Below are positions 44,053-54,704 of a stretch of DNA of 64,000 bases, piece by piece; within the stretch, counting starts at the first letter, position 1; each line of letters begins with the position of its first letter. Source of the DNA: Roseiflexus sp. (GTDB taxonomy: Bacteria; Chloroflexota; Chloroflexia; Chloroflexales; Roseiflexaceae); contig JAGHYV010000004.1 in assembly GCA_017743475.1 (NCBI GenBank), positions 1 through 64,000 on the forward strand, written 5' to 3'. The notes under the pieces were generated by a model. It ran no database searches, had not been told where the DNA came from, and saw only the letters and a program-made list of their open reading frames with translations. The translations under genes and the position numbers were made by a program.

Positions 44053-46746
44053 ATGCCCGATCAACAGATTCATCTCACCGTCACCGGTATGACCTGCGCA
44101 TCGTGCTCCGGTCGCGTCGCCAGGGCGTTGCAGAAGGTTCCAGGCGTGATTGAGGCACGCGTCAATCTGGCAAGCGAGCAGGCGGAGATCCGTTTTGACG
44201 CAGCGCAGACGACGCCGGAACGGTTGGTGGCGGCGGTCGAACAGGCTGGCTATGGCGTGATTACCGAGCGTGTCGAAATACCGGTGACCGGCATGACATG
44301 CGCGTCGTGCGCAGCACGGATCGAGAAGGCGCTGCGCAGGGTTCCCGGCGTGATCGAGGCGACGGTCAATCTGGCGAATGAACGCGCAACAGTACTGTTC
44401 TCACCGTCCGATGCGGGACGGAGTGACCTGGTTGCCGCCATTGAACACGCCGGTTACGGCGTGATCGATCAACGCAGCACCGCCGCATCTGGTGAAGACG
44501 GCGAGGCGGTGGCGCGTGCACGCGAACTGGATCTGCGTCGCCGCACGCTCACGGTCGCAGTAGTGTTGACCACCCCTATCTTCCTGCTGTCGATGGGGCG
44601 CGATTTTGGACTGATCGCCCCCTGGTTGATCGGAGCGGGCGCGGACATGGCGCGCTCGATGAGCGGACCAATCCACGCGATGATGGAACACATTGCTGCG
44701 CGCGACGATCTGCTCAACTGGCTGTTTCTTTTCCTTGCCACGCCGGTGCAGTTCTATGCCGGGCGCGATTTCTATGTCCATGCCTGGAAGGCATTGAAGA
44801 ACCGCACTGCGACGATGGACACCCTGATTGCAGTCGGATCGTCAGCGGCATACTTCTACAGCCTGGCGCTGATGCTCACTGGTCTGGCAGGTCATGTCTA
44901 CTTCGAGACGGCAGCCGTCATCATCACCCTGATCCTGGTCGGCAAATATCTGGAAGCGCGTGCAAAGAGTCAGACCGGCGCGGCAATCAGGGCGCTGATC
45001 GGGTTACAACCGAAGACAGCGCGCGTGGTGCGTGGCGGACAGGAAGTGGACATCCCTGCCGCCGATGTGCGTCGCGGCGAGATTGTGATCGTGCGTCCCG
45101 GCGAGAAGATACCGGTCGATGGCATTGTCATCTCCGGCGCATCCGCCGTTGACGAAAGTATGATCACCGGGGAGAGCATGCCGGTGGAAAAGCGCGAAGG
45201 CGATACCGTCATTGGCGCGACGCTGAATCGCAGCGGGAGTTTCCAGATGCGCGCGACGCGCGTCGGCAGAGAGACGGCCCTAGCGCAGATCATTGCGCTG
45301 GTGCAGCAGGCGCAGGGAAGCCGCGCACCGGTGCAGCGCCTGGTCGATCAGGTGTCCGCCGTCTTTGTGCCCATCGTCCTTGTGATTGCGCTGGTTACAT
45401 TTCTCGCCTGGTTCTTTATCGGCGGAACGGGCTTCACCCAGGCGATGATCTTTGCCGTGGCAGTGCTGGTGATCGCCTGTCCCTGCGCGCTGGGGCTGGC
45501 GACGCCGACCGCTATCATGGTGGGGGTAGGCACAGGCGCCGCACACGGCATTCTGATCAAGAATGCCGAAAGCCTGGAGCGCGCAGGGAAGGTTCAGGCG
45601 GTTGCGCTCGATAAAACCGGAACAGTGACAGTCGGAAAGCCGTCGGTCACCAACATCGTACCGCTTTCGGTTGCGACAGTTGCCAGCAACGCACTGGCGT
45701 TCCGATTGAATGCGAGTGATCGCCAGGAAACGCTGCGTCTGGTTTCGTTCGACCATGGCGCAGACCTGGCTTCGTCCGTTATCAACGGCAAACCTCTTAC
45801 TCTAGACGATGTGCAGCGCAACAATCTGCTGCGATGGGCGGCAAGCGCCGAGGTGCGCAGCGAACATCCGCTTGGCGAGGCGATCGTTCGTGCAGCACGG
45901 GAAGCCGGTATCCCGCTGGCTCAACCTCAGCACTTCGAAGCCGTTGCGGGGCAGGGAGTGATTGCTACGGTTGAAGGGCATAGCGTGGCAGTCGGCAGTC
46001 TAGCGCTTCTGCGCGAACGCGGCATCGATCCATCAGCATTCGACAGCGACCTGACACGCCTGCAAGACGAGGGGAAAACCGTTATGCTCGTCACCATCGA
46101 TGGCGTGGCGCGGGGGGTCATTGCCGTCGCCGATACGATTAAGCCGACCTCGCGCGCAGCAGTCGAGGCATTGCACCGCCAGGGGATTGATGTGTGGCTG
46201 ATCACCGGCGACAATCGCCGGACGGCAGAAGCGATTGCCCGTCAGGTGGGCATCGATCCGTCGCGGATCTACGCCGGGGTGCGCCCGGAAGACAAGGCGC
46301 GTATCGTTCGTGAATTACAGCAAGGACGCCGAATTGTGGCAATGGTTGGTGATGGCATCAACGACGCACCAGCACTAGCGCAGGCTGATGTCGGCATTGC
46401 GATCGGCAGCGGCGCCGATGTGGCGATGGAGACTGCTGACATTACGCTTATGCACGGTGATCTGCGCGGTGTAGCGCAGGCAATCGATCTCAGCAAACGT
46501 ACATTGCGCACGATTCGCTGGAACCTGTTCTGGGCATTCATTTATAACATCGCCCTGATCCCGATCGCTGCTGGCGCGCTCTATCCGCTGACCGGGTGGC
46601 AACTGAGTCCTATGCTGGCTGCCGCGGCAATGGCGTGCAGTTCGATCTTCGTGGTGACCAACTCGCTCAGGCTGCATCAGGCGCTGGGGTTGCAACAAAG
46701 GTTGAACGTTGAAAGAGGGGACAAGGTGAGTTCACTTTACGGGTAA
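44053..46746 (+). CDS. copA: Copper-translocating P1B-type ATPase with two heavy-metal-associated domains
   Basis: Exports Cu(I) across the cytoplasmic membrane. The 897-residue product has two HMA domains, each with GMTCASC (Cys15/Cys18 and Cys83/Cys86), then transmembrane helices, the TGES actuator loop ([10 protein letters not shown]), the metal-binding Cys476-Pro-Cys478 in the sixth helix ([12 protein letters not shown]), the phosphorylation site Asp520 in [17 protein letters not shown], and [25 protein letters not shown] marks the copper/silver subgroup. An insertion of about 45 residues (about 538-582) follows [11 protein letters not shown]. The start ATG 44053 fits the family. The 3' end (GGTTGAACGTTGAAAG) looks like an invading repeat and codes the tail RLNVERGDK. 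Confidence 0.95.
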   Translation: MPDQQIHLTVTGMTCASCSGRVARALQKVPGVIEARVNLASEQAEIRFDAAQTTPERLVAAVEQAGYGVITERVEIPVTGMTCASCAARIEKALRRVPGVIEATVNLANERATVLFSPSDAGRSDLVAAIEHAGYGVIDQRSTAASGEDGEAVARARELDLRRRTLTVAVVLTTPIFLLSMGRDFGLIAPWLIGAGADMARSMSGPIHAMMEHIAARDDLLNWLFLFLATPVQFYAGRDFYVHAWKALKNRTATMDTLIAVGSSAAYFYSLALMLTGLAGHVYFETAAVIITLILVGKYLEARAKSQTGAAIRALIGLQPKTARVVRGGQEVDIPAADVRRGEIVIVRPGEKIPVDGIVISGASAVDESMITGESMPVEKREGDTVIGATLNRSGSFQMRATRVGRETALAQIIALVQQAQGSRAPVQRLVDQVSAVFVPIVLVIALVTFLAWFFIGGTGFTQAMIFAVAVLVIACPCALGLATPTAIMVGVGTGAAHGILIKNAESLERAGKVQAVALDKTGTVTVGKPSVTNIVPLSVATVASNALAFRLNASDRQETLRLVSFDHGADLASSVINGKPLTLDDVQRNNLLRWAASAEVRSEHPLGEAIVRAAREAGIPLAQPQHFEAVAGQGVIATVEGHSVAVGSLALLRERGIDPSAFDSDLTRLQDEGKTVMLVTIDGVARGVIAVADTIKPTSRAAVEALHRQGIDVWLITGDNRRTAEAIARQVGIDPSRIYAGVRPEDKARIVRELQQGRRIVAMVGDGINDAPALAQADVGIAIGSGADVAMETADITLMHGDLRGVAQAIDLSKRTLRTIRWNLFWAFIYNIALIPIAAGALYPLTGWQLSPMLAAAAMACSSIFVVTNSLRLHQALGLQQRLNVERGDKVSSLYG

Positions 46747-46758
46747 GGAAGATACTGA

Positions 46759-47244
46759 TTGACACGCAACGCGGAATCGCTCATTCACCATAAACCGATC
46801 CATGCCGTTGGCGCAGTCGTCTACCGGCACAATGCACAGGGTCGTCTTCAGATTCTGCTGATCAAGAAACGTAAGGGCTACTGGACATTACCGAAGGGCA
46901 AGGTCTCTCCAACTGAAGACGATACTTCTGCGTTGCTGCGCGAACTACGCGAAGAGACCAATCTGACGGGCATTGTCGAAGAACGGATAGCGCAGGTGAT
47001 GTATATTACGCCACGACGACGGTTGCCACGGCTCAAAATTGTGACATACTATCTTGTACAGGTGGCACCGGAAGCCATCGCCACACCGGGAGGGCACCCC
47101 GGCGAGATTATTGAGCGCGTGCGCTGGACTTCTCCCGCTGCAGCGCTCCACCGGGTCAAACGCAAGCGCATTCGTGAAATCATCGCCTGTGCTCAAAACG
47201 TGCTGGTCAAGCGTCAGCAGGGTCGTGGAGCAGCAGATCGATGA
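46759..47244 (+). CDS. Nudix hydrolase
   Basis: A 161-residue hydrolase of nucleoside diphosphate derivatives. The Nudix box is [23 protein letters not shown], fitting Gx5Ex7REUxEE but with Thr where the final Gly is usual. The preceding [17 protein letters not shown] is like diadenosine polyphosphate hydrolases or MutT-type enzymes; the substrate is not clear. The start is TTG 46759, 12 bp after copA; no ATG is available before the conserved region. Its stop overlaps the ruvA ATG by 4 bp. Confidence 0.88.
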   Translation: MTRNAESLIHHKPIHAVGAVVYRHNAQGRLQILLIKKRKGYWTLPKGKVSPTEDDTSALLRELREETNLTGIVEERIAQVMYITPRRRLPRLKIVTYYLVQVAPEAIATPGGHPGEIIERVRWTSPAAALHRVKRKRIREIIACAQNVLVKRQQGRGAADR

Positions 47245-47834
47245 TCGCATCGATTCGCGGAATACTCATTGCAGTGGCAGCGGATCACGTCGTTGTAGAG
47301 ACTGGCGGCATCGGATGGATGATCTACGCGCCACGTCCAGTGATCGCTGCGCTGGGTGACATCGGCGCTACGGTACGCCTGTTCACCTGTCTGCTGGTGC
47401 GCGAAGATTCGCTCACCCTCTATGGCTTTGAAACTGTCGAACAACGGCAGTTATTCGAGACACTGCTCAGTGTGACCGGTGTTGGTCCACAAGCGGCGCT
47501 CAACCTTCTCTCATCGGGAACCATTGATGAACTGCGGCTGGCGATTGCAACCGGTGATGTGACGCGGCTGGCGCGCACGCCGCGGATCGGCAGGAAAATC
47601 GCGGAGCGGCTGGTGTTGGAATTGAAAGGGAAAATCAACGTCAAGGGATTACCGACCGGCACCGCAGTCACCCCCGCAGTCGCAGCAGTGAATGCCGAGT
47701 TGAACGAGGCGCTAATCGGCATGGGATTTACCGACGCAGAAGCGGCAGCTGCGATTGCAGCGCTCCCATCAGACGCCCCCCTTGATCTCGAGGCGCGCTT
47801 GCGGCTAGCATTGCGCTATTTTGGCACACCGTAA
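47241..47834 (+). CDS. ruvA: Holliday junction helicase subunit RuvA
   Basis: Binds four-way DNA junctions and targets the RuvB motor for branch migration. The 197-residue product starts [12 protein letters not shown] in the OB-fold domain, has the helix-hairpin-helix [14 protein letters not shown] and [17 protein letters not shown] in domain II, and a C-terminal RuvB-binding three-helix domain ([23 protein letters not shown]). It overlaps the Nudix gene by 4 bp. ruvB and ruvC are not in the window. Confidence 0.96.
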   Translation: MIASIRGILIAVAADHVVVETGGIGWMIYAPRPVIAALGDIGATVRLFTCLLVREDSLTLYGFETVEQRQLFETLLSVTGVGPQAALNLLSSGTIDELRLAIATGDVTRLARTPRIGRKIAERLVLELKGKINVKGLPTGTAVTPAVAAVNAELNEALIGMGFTDAEAAAAIAALPSDAPLDLEARLRLALRYFGTP

Positions 47835-47968
47835 ACTGTGTACAACCCTCCCAATTACGATCTGTCATCGTGTAATGCAGGACTGAAGAACGATTGATCC
47901 TCCTTCCTGCGTTCATTACAATACGCGACCGGAAAACGGAAGAGCACTACATCGCCACGAGCACTGCG

Positions 47969-50900
47969 ATGAACGCTGCTGATCCGCTGCGATCAGCACA
48001 TGTTGTGCGGCGCATTGTTCTCAGTTTCGCACTAACGATCGGCCTGATCGCTGCGATTGCATTAATCTCCTACGGCTGGACGCAACTCCTCTTTGCTGCT
48101 GAACGGGGGCGCGTGGATCTGGTTATCGCTAGCACGCGACAACATGCGCTCTCACAGCGTATCGCATTATCGGCTGAGCGCCTGATGGCTACGTCTGACC
48201 CGGAAGATGCCGCCCGTGCGCGCACGACTCTGAGCGAAGCAATCGATGAGATGACGCAGCAGCATGAGAACCTGATCCGCGCTGTCGCATCGCTGCCACG
48301 TGACGATCCACACGCACAGGCGATCCGCCGCCTCTACTTCGATCCGCCAGCGTCGCTCGACGCGCGCGTGCAGGAGTACCTGGAGTATGCACAGCGCCTG
48401 CATGACGCTCAGAGTCCGCAACACTCTGATCTGCTGGCGATCCAACATGCAGCGCTATATGATCTGCCGAGCCTCTTCGACACGGCAACCCGTCTGTACA
48501 GTGACGAGCGGCGCGCCCTTTTGTCCACAATGGATGCGATGCATGCTGTTGTCTTTGGCATGGTACTGATAGTGCTGATGCTGGAGGGCGTATTCATCGT
48601 GCGACCGATGGTGCGACAGACGCAACAGTACATCGCACAGCGCGACGAAAGTGAAGCGCGTTTGCGCGCCCGCGAAGCAGTAACGCGTGCTCTATACGAT
48701 ATAACCTCAACCACACAGATGGATTACCTTCAAAAGGTGCAGGCGCTGCTTGCTATGGGGTGTGACTACTTCCGGATGATTACCGGCATACTCACCAGAA
48801 TCGATGGCGAAGAACTGGAGGTCGTTGCAGCGCATCAACCTCCTGAGCACCTGGCACCCGGTCAGCGCTTTGCGCGTGCCGATAGTTACTGCACTGCCGT
48901 TCTGGAGTCCTGCACGCCGGTTGGCATCAACCACGCTGGGCGCTCTGCTTGGCGCGATCACCGCTGCTACGCGCTTCAGCGCATGGAAGCATACATCGGC
49001 GCACCAGTGCGGATGCGGGGCGTAACGGTCGGCACGCTCTGTTTTGCCAGCACCACACCCCGTCAGGCGCCATTCACCGATGGAGATTACGATCTGATCC
49101 GCCTCATGGCGCAATGGATTGGCAGTGAACAGGATCGCTTGCAGACCGAAGCCGCGCTGCGCGAGAGCGAGGAGCGCTTCGCTCTGCTTGCAAGCGTCAC
49201 AACCGAAGGAGTCGTTATCAGCGAGCAGGGGATAATTGTTGACGCAAATGCTGCTGCCAGCGCACTGCTCGGTTGCCCGCTTGAACAACTGCGCGGCAGG
49301 TCGGTATTCGAGTTCACAACTCCCGAAGGGCGAGAAAAAGTCGCTCACGCGCTTGCCACTGGATATGATCATCCCTATGAGGTGCTTGCCCGCCGGAGTG
49401 ATGGAACCCTCTTTCCAGCAGAGGTAACCGGACGGAACATCCCCTATTACGGACGGACAGCGCGCGTGACGACCATCCGCGACATGTCGCGTCAGCGCCT
49501 CGCGGAAGCCGCCTTGCGTGCCAGTGAAGAACGCTTCCGCCAGTTAGCGGAGAATGTCAACCAGGTCTTCTGGATCTGCACTCCGGCGCTCGATCAGGTG
49601 CTATATGTCAATCCGGCGTACGAACGCATCTGGGGACGATCCTGCGACAGTCTGTACGCTCAACCGGCATCGTTGTTCGAGGCGATTGTTCCGGAGGATC
49701 GCGAGCGCGTTCTTGCACTCCACAATGCCGAATATCATCGTGGATACAGCATCGAATTCCAGATTCGGCGGGACGATGGTCAGTCACGCTGGATTCTGAC
49801 CCGCACTTTTCCAGTAGTGAACGAGGCAGGAGTCATCTATCGTATCGCTGCTATCTCGGAAGATGTGACCGGACGCAGGCAGGCGGAGGAAGAGCTACGC
49901 GCGACATTGGCAGCGCTTGAGACGCAATATCACGCAGCAGATCGCGCCCAGAGTGAGATGCGCGCAATCCTCGACGCTTCCAGTGAAGCAATCGCGCTCC
50001 TGGCGCCTGATGGCACGTTCCTGACGGTCAATCGCTGTTTCTTCGACATGTTCGGCACGACCGCAGAACGTGTGCTCGGACAGCGACTGGCAGACATGTA
50101 TGCCGCCATCCGGCAGATCTTCGACAATGCTGATGAATTGTACATTCGTATGTACCATGCCCTTCAGGATACTCAGACTATTTTCCACGAACGCGTGTCG
50201 CAGCGTAAACCGCAGCAACGTGAACTGGCAATCTTTTCTTCGCCGGTATGGACAGCTAACCAGACGCACCTCGGGCGCCTTTACATCTTTCGCGATGTTA
50301 CACACGAACGCGCCGTTGAGCGGATGAAATCTGAATTCGTGGCAATGGTGTCGCACGAACTACGCACACCGCTGACCTCGATCAAAGGGTACGTGGATAT
50401 GCTGCTCGATGGCGATGCAGGACTGCTTGCCGATGAGCACCTGGAACTCCTGCGCATTGTCAAATCGAATGCTGATCGCCTGCTACTGCTGATCAACGAT
50501 CTCCTCGACATGTCAAAGATCGAAGCAGGAAAACTGTCGCTCCACCGCATTCCGCTCGATCTCCGCCCGCTCATCTGGCAGGTCGCTGCCGCCCTGCGAC
50601 CGCATCTCGATGCAAAGCAGCAACGCCTGACCCTTGATCTGCCAGAGACCTCACCGGATGGTTCAGCCCCGCTTATCGCAGGCGATGCGGCGCGTCTGAG
50701 TCAGATTCTGACCAATCTTCTCTCCAATGCGATCAAGTATACTCCTCAAAACGGCGAGATTACAATCCGCCTGACAAAAGAACCACCCTGGCTCTGCATC
50801 GCCGTCCAGGATACCGGCATTGGCATGACACTCGAAGAACAGGATCATATTTTTGATCGCTTCTACCGTGCACGCAACCGCGCAACCCGTGAAACCAGCG

Positions 50901-51088
50901 GAACAGGACTCGGTCTGGCAATCACTCGTTCACTTGTCGAACTTCATGATGGACGGATTACAGTTGAAAGCCAGCCAGGACACGGTTCGACATTTCGTGT
51001 CTATATTCCGCTGTTAGAGTATGTCGATCAGCACGACAACGCCCTAACAGCAACGCGGACCGATGGCAGGGAAGAGCGTGATGGATGA
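47969..51088 (+). CDS. Membrane-bound sensor histidine kinase with GAF and multiple PAS domains
   Basis: A 1039-residue sensor. Domains in order are: transmembrane helix 1 (IVLSFALTIGLIAAIALISYG), an extracytoplasmic helical region of about 170 residues resembling type IV pili methyl-accepting N-terminal sensors, transmembrane helix 2 (VVFGMVLIVLMLEGVFIV), a GAF domain (about 235-390), three PAS domains (about 395-515, 525-640 and 650-770), a HisKA domain with His796 (MVSHELRTPLTSIKGY), and HATPase_c with NLLSNAIKYT, DTGIGM and GTGLGLAI. All catalytic boxes are intact. I start at ATG 47969 (a TTG at 47894 is possible). It precedes the receiver-phosphatase gene, its likely partner. Confidence 0.92.
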   Translation: MNAADPLRSAHVVRRIVLSFALTIGLIAAIALISYGWTQLLFAAERGRVDLVIASTRQHALSQRIALSAERLMATSDPEDAARARTTLSEAIDEMTQQHENLIRAVASLPRDDPHAQAIRRLYFDPPASLDARVQEYLEYAQRLHDAQSPQHSDLLAIQHAALYDLPSLFDTATRLYSDERRALLSTMDAMHAVVFGMVLIVLMLEGVFIVRPMVRQTQQYIAQRDESEARLRAREAVTRALYDITSTTQMDYLQKVQALLAMGCDYFRMITGILTRIDGEELEVVAAHQPPEHLAPGQRFARADSYCTAVLESCTPVGINHAGRSAWRDHRCYALQRMEAYIGAPVRMRGVTVGTLCFASTTPRQAPFTDGDYDLIRLMAQWIGSEQDRLQTEAALRESEERFALLASVTTEGVVISEQGIIVDANAAASALLGCPLEQLRGRSVFEFTTPEGREKVAHALATGYDHPYEVLARRSDGTLFPAEVTGRNIPYYGRTARVTTIRDMSRQRLAEAALRASEERFRQLAENVNQVFWICTPALDQVLYVNPAYERIWGRSCDSLYAQPASLFEAIVPEDRERVLALHNAEYHRGYSIEFQIRRDDGQSRWILTRTFPVVNEAGVIYRIAAISEDVTGRRQAEEELRATLAALETQYHAADRAQSEMRAILDASSEAIALLAPDGTFLTVNRCFFDMFGTTAERVLGQRLADMYAAIRQIFDNADELYIRMYHALQDTQTIFHERVSQRKPQQRELAIFSSPVWTANQTHLGRLYIFRDVTHERAVERMKSEFVAMVSHELRTPLTSIKGYVDMLLDGDAGLLADEHLELLRIVKSNADRLLLLINDLLDMSKIEAGKLSLHRIPLDLRPLIWQVAAALRPHLDAKQQRLTLDLPETSPDGSAPLIAGDAARLSQILTNLLSNAIKYTPQNGEITIRLTKEPPWLCIAVQDTGIGMTLEEQDHIFDRFYRARNRATRETSGTGLGLAITRSLVELHDGRITVESQPGHGSTFRVYIPLLEYVDQHDNALTATRTDGREERDG

Positions 51089-51165
51089 TCTGTCGCTATG
51101 GGTTGATACAAACGTACGACTGGTGCGACGCATTTTGGGTGGTTGATGATGATCCGGACATCAAT
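51071..51165 (+). pseudogene. Duplicated 5' fragment of the downstream response-regulator gene
   Basis: Bases 51071-51165 are an imperfect direct repeat of 51181-51274, which is the ribosome-binding and first 28 codons of the next gene; the period is 110 bp. The copy starts ATGGATGATCTGTCGCTATGG and differs by several substitutions and one inserted base (TTTTGGGTGG against CCTGGTGG), which shifts the frame at codon 20. The sensor-kinase stop lies inside the first copy (ATGGATGA), so the original kinase and regulator genes probably overlapped there. Confidence 0.85.
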
Positions 51166-51190
51166 TTATATATCGGAGAGGAAGAGCGTA

Positions 51191-52366
51191 ATGGATGATC
51201 CGTTGCTATGGGTCAATACAAACGCGCAACCGGTGCGGCGCATCCTGGTGGTTGATGATGATCCGGACATCAATCGCCTTCTGCGCGTCCGTCTGACTGC
51301 ACGCGGGTATGAGGTGGCTACCGCTGCAAGCGGTGAGGAGGCGCTGGAACTCCTGTCAGAAACACCTGCTGATATTGTGTTTCTCGATATCTCCCTGCCC
51401 GGCGTGAGCGGTTTGCAAACCCTAGCGGAAGTGCGTCGACGCGGGATGGATACTGCGGTCATTATGACCACTGCCTTCGGCTCGGAGCAGATCGCAGTCG
51501 AGGCGTTACGCCAGGGCGCCAACGACTATCTGCGTAAGCCATTCGAGTCAGACGAGTTTTGTCGTGTGTTGAAGCGCACAGTGCAGTGGCTCGAACTTGA
51601 GCGTCAGAACCGGCTGCTGCGCCGGCACCTGGAAGCGCATCACCGCCGTCTGAAGAGCGAGCTGGCGCGTGCCGCTGAGGTGCAGGCGCGGTTGTTGCCG
51701 CAGATGGCGCCAGCACTAACTGGGTTTCAACTCGCTGCCGAATGCATCCCTGCCCGTGATGTCGGCGGCGACTTTTACGACTGGCAGCAACCTCAACCGC
51801 ATCTGCTCAGTTTCTGGCTCTGTGATGTCATGGGGAAGGGAATCGATGCAGCGCTCCTCATGGCGACGGTACGCGCCGTTATGCGCGCAGTCGTGCGTCG
51901 TAGCCCGCCTGCCGAAGCAATGCGCTACGTAACGAATGCGCTCATCGATGACCTGGTACAGTCAGGACGGTTCGTTACCCTCTTCCTGGCGCAACTCGAT
52001 ACCAGCAGCGGACGCCTCGCCTCAATCGATGCAGGACACGGGTTAGCCTTTGTGCGACGCGCCGATGGAACGGTCGAGACTCTCGATGACCAGCGTGGTC
52101 TGCCGCTTGGCGTGCTTCCCGACGAGCAGTACGCTCAACGCGAAACAGTGCTCGCTCCGGGGGATGCTCTGATCGTCTACAGCGATGGGCTGGTCGATGC
52201 GCGCGTCGATCTCGATCTGACGCCGCACGTTCTGGCGAGTCATCTCTACGGCGCAACTAGTGCATTGGCGATGCTCGACCGCCTGGTGACGCTGCTGGCG
52301 CCGGTGCAGACACCGCCTGATGATATGACGCTGCTGGTGGTGTATCGGAAGACTGGTCAGGGATGA
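51191..52366 (+). CDS. Response regulator with PP2C-type (SpoIIE/RsbU-like) phosphatase output
   Basis: A 391-residue cytoplasmic protein. The N-terminal receiver (about 16-130) has VVDDDPDI and the phospho-acceptor Asp66 (FLDISLPG), with Lys in LRKPFES. A coiled linker (about 135-170) leads to the phosphatase domain: ARDVGGDFYDW (metal-binding Asp), CDVMGKGIDAALLMATVRA, IDAGHGLAFV and YSDGLVDARVD, all SpoIIE/RsbU hallmarks. Phosphorylation by the upstream kinase probably switches dephosphorylation of a STAS antagonist, perhaps the one at 57022. I use ATG 51191; upstream in-frame codons derive from the duplicated fragment. Confidence 0.93.
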   Translation: MDDPLLWVNTNAQPVRRILVVDDDPDINRLLRVRLTARGYEVATAASGEEALELLSETPADIVFLDISLPGVSGLQTLAEVRRRGMDTAVIMTTAFGSEQIAVEALRQGANDYLRKPFESDEFCRVLKRTVQWLELERQNRLLRRHLEAHHRRLKSELARAAEVQARLLPQMAPALTGFQLAAECIPARDVGGDFYDWQQPQPHLLSFWLCDVMGKGIDAALLMATVRAVMRAVVRRSPPAEAMRYVTNALIDDLVQSGRFVTLFLAQLDTSSGRLASIDAGHGLAFVRRADGTVETLDDQRGLPLGVLPDEQYAQRETVLAPGDALIVYSDGLVDARVDLDLTPHVLASHLYGATSALAMLDRLVTLLAPVQTPPDDMTLLVVYRKTGQG

Positions 52367-52543
52367 GACGCTTTGCTTAGAAGAGCGCGAAGAGACATAC
52401 GGATAACTTTGAACCTTGTACGTGACATGTTGAAGCCTGGGAACGCGGGCTTCCGACCCGCCGCCTCCAGAACGCACGCTTTGCGTTATTGAGGTTGCCC
52501 CGCAACGTCACGACGTACCTTCGGTGTAAATACGAGGAAGCCA

Positions 52544-54700
52544 ATGCACATCTCCTGTTACCATCACCGCATCCGTACACACTTGAGCCTGGCATGGGCG
52601 CTTCTGTTCCTGAGCGTCCTCATGTTGAACACTGCGCCCTCCAGCGCTGCGGCTGCGGCACGGTTGTCGTCCGAACCGAGGACATATCGCTTCGCCGATC
52701 TTGGCTACGGCGACCGGACGGCGCGAACGATGTATGGCAGTCTGGATTATTTCTTTCCGGTTCCCGCCGGTGAAGAACCACTCGAAGGCGCGCGCCTGGA
52801 ACTGATCTACAGCCACTCGCCGCTGCTGCTGCCGGAACGCTCGACAATGACCATTATCGTCAATGGTCTGTCGGTGCAGAGCGTGCGACTCACGCCAGAC
52901 ACCCGGACGAGAGCATCATTGACCGTGCCGCTGCCACCAGACCTGTTCAGCGGCGAGGGGTTCTTTGTGCAGGTGCGTTTCTACATGCGTCTGACTCGTG
53001 ACGAGTGCGAAGAGACCCGCAATCCGGCGTTGTGGGCGACCATCCACGGCGACTCGCGCCTTGTGCTGCCGACGCGACCGGTCAGCACATACCGCCTGGA
53101 GCATCTCGACCGCCTGTTCCGTCCCCCGCCCGATGATCGTCCACCACTGACGCTGGTTATCCCGCCATCACCATCGCCCGAAGAACTGGAAGCGGCCGGG
53201 CTGATTGCGTTTCAGTTGGGACGCTGGGCGGCTGCCGTTCGCGCCGACTCGCGTCTCGACGTCGCTACGACCGTGCCCGACACTGCCAGCATCGTTATCG
53301 GAAGCGCACCCGCGCTGGCAGGGATGCTGCCATGGGGCGCCGTCGATTGGAACGGAACTGCGGTGACCATCAACGGCATTGCCATTCCCATAGATCACGG
53401 CGCCCTTGCGCTGGCGAACGACGGAACGCCACGCCTCCTCGTCACCGGCGCAACCCCGGCGGCAGTCCGCCTTGCTGCACGTACTCTCGTCACGCCGGAA
53501 CGACGCGCCCTGCTTGATGGCGCGTATGTGGCGATTACCGATGCGCCGGTTGCCACAACGACGCTGGCGCCCTGGGTGAACGGCGCTGCCAGTTTCGCTC
53601 AACTCAATGTTCCAGAGCGGGTTGTGAACGGTTCTGGCGAGCATCGCATCGACCTGGGGTTCACCCGCCCCGCCGGGTGGCGTTTACGCGACGGCAGCAC
53701 ACTGACGCTCGACGTGGAAGTGACCCCGGCAGTGCGCCGTGAAACGTCCTGGATTGCCGCCAGCGTCAATGGCATCGATCTGGGAGCGCAGCCGCTGCGG
53801 TTCGACACGGATCGCCCTCAGCGGTATTCGTTCGCCCTGCCTGCCGATCTGCTCACCACAACCCTCGACGGCAGATCGATGCGCACCCTCGACCTGACCG
53901 TGCGCCTGTTTCTCGATCCGCCTGAGGAGGGGTGCGTTGTCGTCGATGGCGATAGTCTGCGCGCGACGTTGCTCCCCACCTCGGCGTGGCGTCTGCCGCA
54001 CGACGTTATTTCGACGCTCGATCTCGGTCGGTTTCCCACACCCATGCTGAGCATCGATTCCCGTCTGCCGCTGACCGTGGTGTTGCCGCAACAACCCAAC
54101 ACAGCGGAGTATGCCGCAGCGTTGCGCCTGATAGCGGCATCAGGTCGATGGGCGGACACCGACAGCATACCGGCGCCACAGCTGACCACTGCCGATCGTC
54201 TGGAAGAGCGCAGTGGGCGGCATCTCGTCCTGATTGGCAGTGCGGAACGCAATCCTATCAGCGCCGAAGCAATAGCCCGCCAACCAAATCGCCTAGCGCT
54301 ACTCCAGGCTGTCGTCTACCGTCCCGACGACAATGGGCAGTGTCGCCTGCTGCTCACCCCTTCGCCCTGGCAACGCGACGCTGCGCTGCTCCTGATCGAC
54401 GGTGCAACGCCGGAGGATCTGACCATCGGGGTTGCTGCGTTTGAACGCCGTGAAACCATCGAGCGTCTGCGCGGTCCGCTTGCGCTGATTCGCATCAATG
54501 CACTGCCCCAGAACAGTGCTGGTGCATCAGATGTCGCTCCTCCGCCGATCAGTCTCATACCGCAGATCGAAACACCGCTGCTAGAGCGATTACCCGGCTG
54601 GCAGATCGCAGGCGCCGTGTTACTCGGTGCGTTTTTGAGCGCACTTGTTATTCTGCTAACCATTCAGGTGCGACAACGAACGCGACGGAAAACGCCATGA
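52544..54700 (+). CDS. BcsB-like cellulose synthase accessory protein
   Basis: A 718-residue exported, membrane-anchored protein. The signal sequence (SLAWALLFLSVLMLNTAPSSAAAA) is followed by BcsB-type jelly-roll and flavodoxin-like regions (RTYRFADLGYGDRTARTMYGSLDYFF, LTLVIPPSPSPEELEAAGLIAFQLGRW, VTGATPAAVRLAARTL, quoted in part) repeated in two halves, and one C-terminal helix (IAGAVLLGAFLSALVILLTIQV) that would pack against the synthase. BcsB guides the nascent glucan across the envelope. It is paired with the BcsA-like gene 162 bp downstream. Whether the product is cellulose cannot be read from sequence. Confidence 0.85.
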   Translation: MHISCYHHRIRTHLSLAWALLFLSVLMLNTAPSSAAAAARLSSEPRTYRFADLGYGDRTARTMYGSLDYFFPVPAGEEPLEGARLELIYSHSPLLLPERSTMTIIVNGLSVQSVRLTPDTRTRASLTVPLPPDLFSGEGFFVQVRFYMRLTRDECEETRNPALWATIHGDSRLVLPTRPVSTYRLEHLDRLFRPPPDDRPPLTLVIPPSPSPEELEAAGLIAFQLGRWAAAVRADSRLDVATTVPDTASIVIGSAPALAGMLPWGAVDWNGTAVTINGIAIPIDHGALALANDGTPRLLVTGATPAAVRLAARTLVTPERRALLDGAYVAITDAPVATTTLAPWVNGAASFAQLNVPERVVNGSGEHRIDLGFTRPAGWRLRDGSTLTLDVEVTPAVRRETSWIAASVNGIDLGAQPLRFDTDRPQRYSFALPADLLTTTLDGRSMRTLDLTVRLFLDPPEEGCVVVDGDSLRATLLPTSAWRLPHDVISTLDLGRFPTPMLSIDSRLPLTVVLPQQPNTAEYAAALRLIAASGRWADTDSIPAPQLTTADRLEERSGRHLVLIGSAERNPISAEAIARQPNRLALLQAVVYRPDDNGQCRLLLTPSPWQRDAALLLIDGATPEDLTIGVAAFERRETIERLRGPLALIRINALPQNSAGASDVAPPPISLIPQIETPLLERLPGWQIAGAVLLGAFLSALVILLTIQVRQRTRRKTP

Positions 54701-54704
54701 ATGA

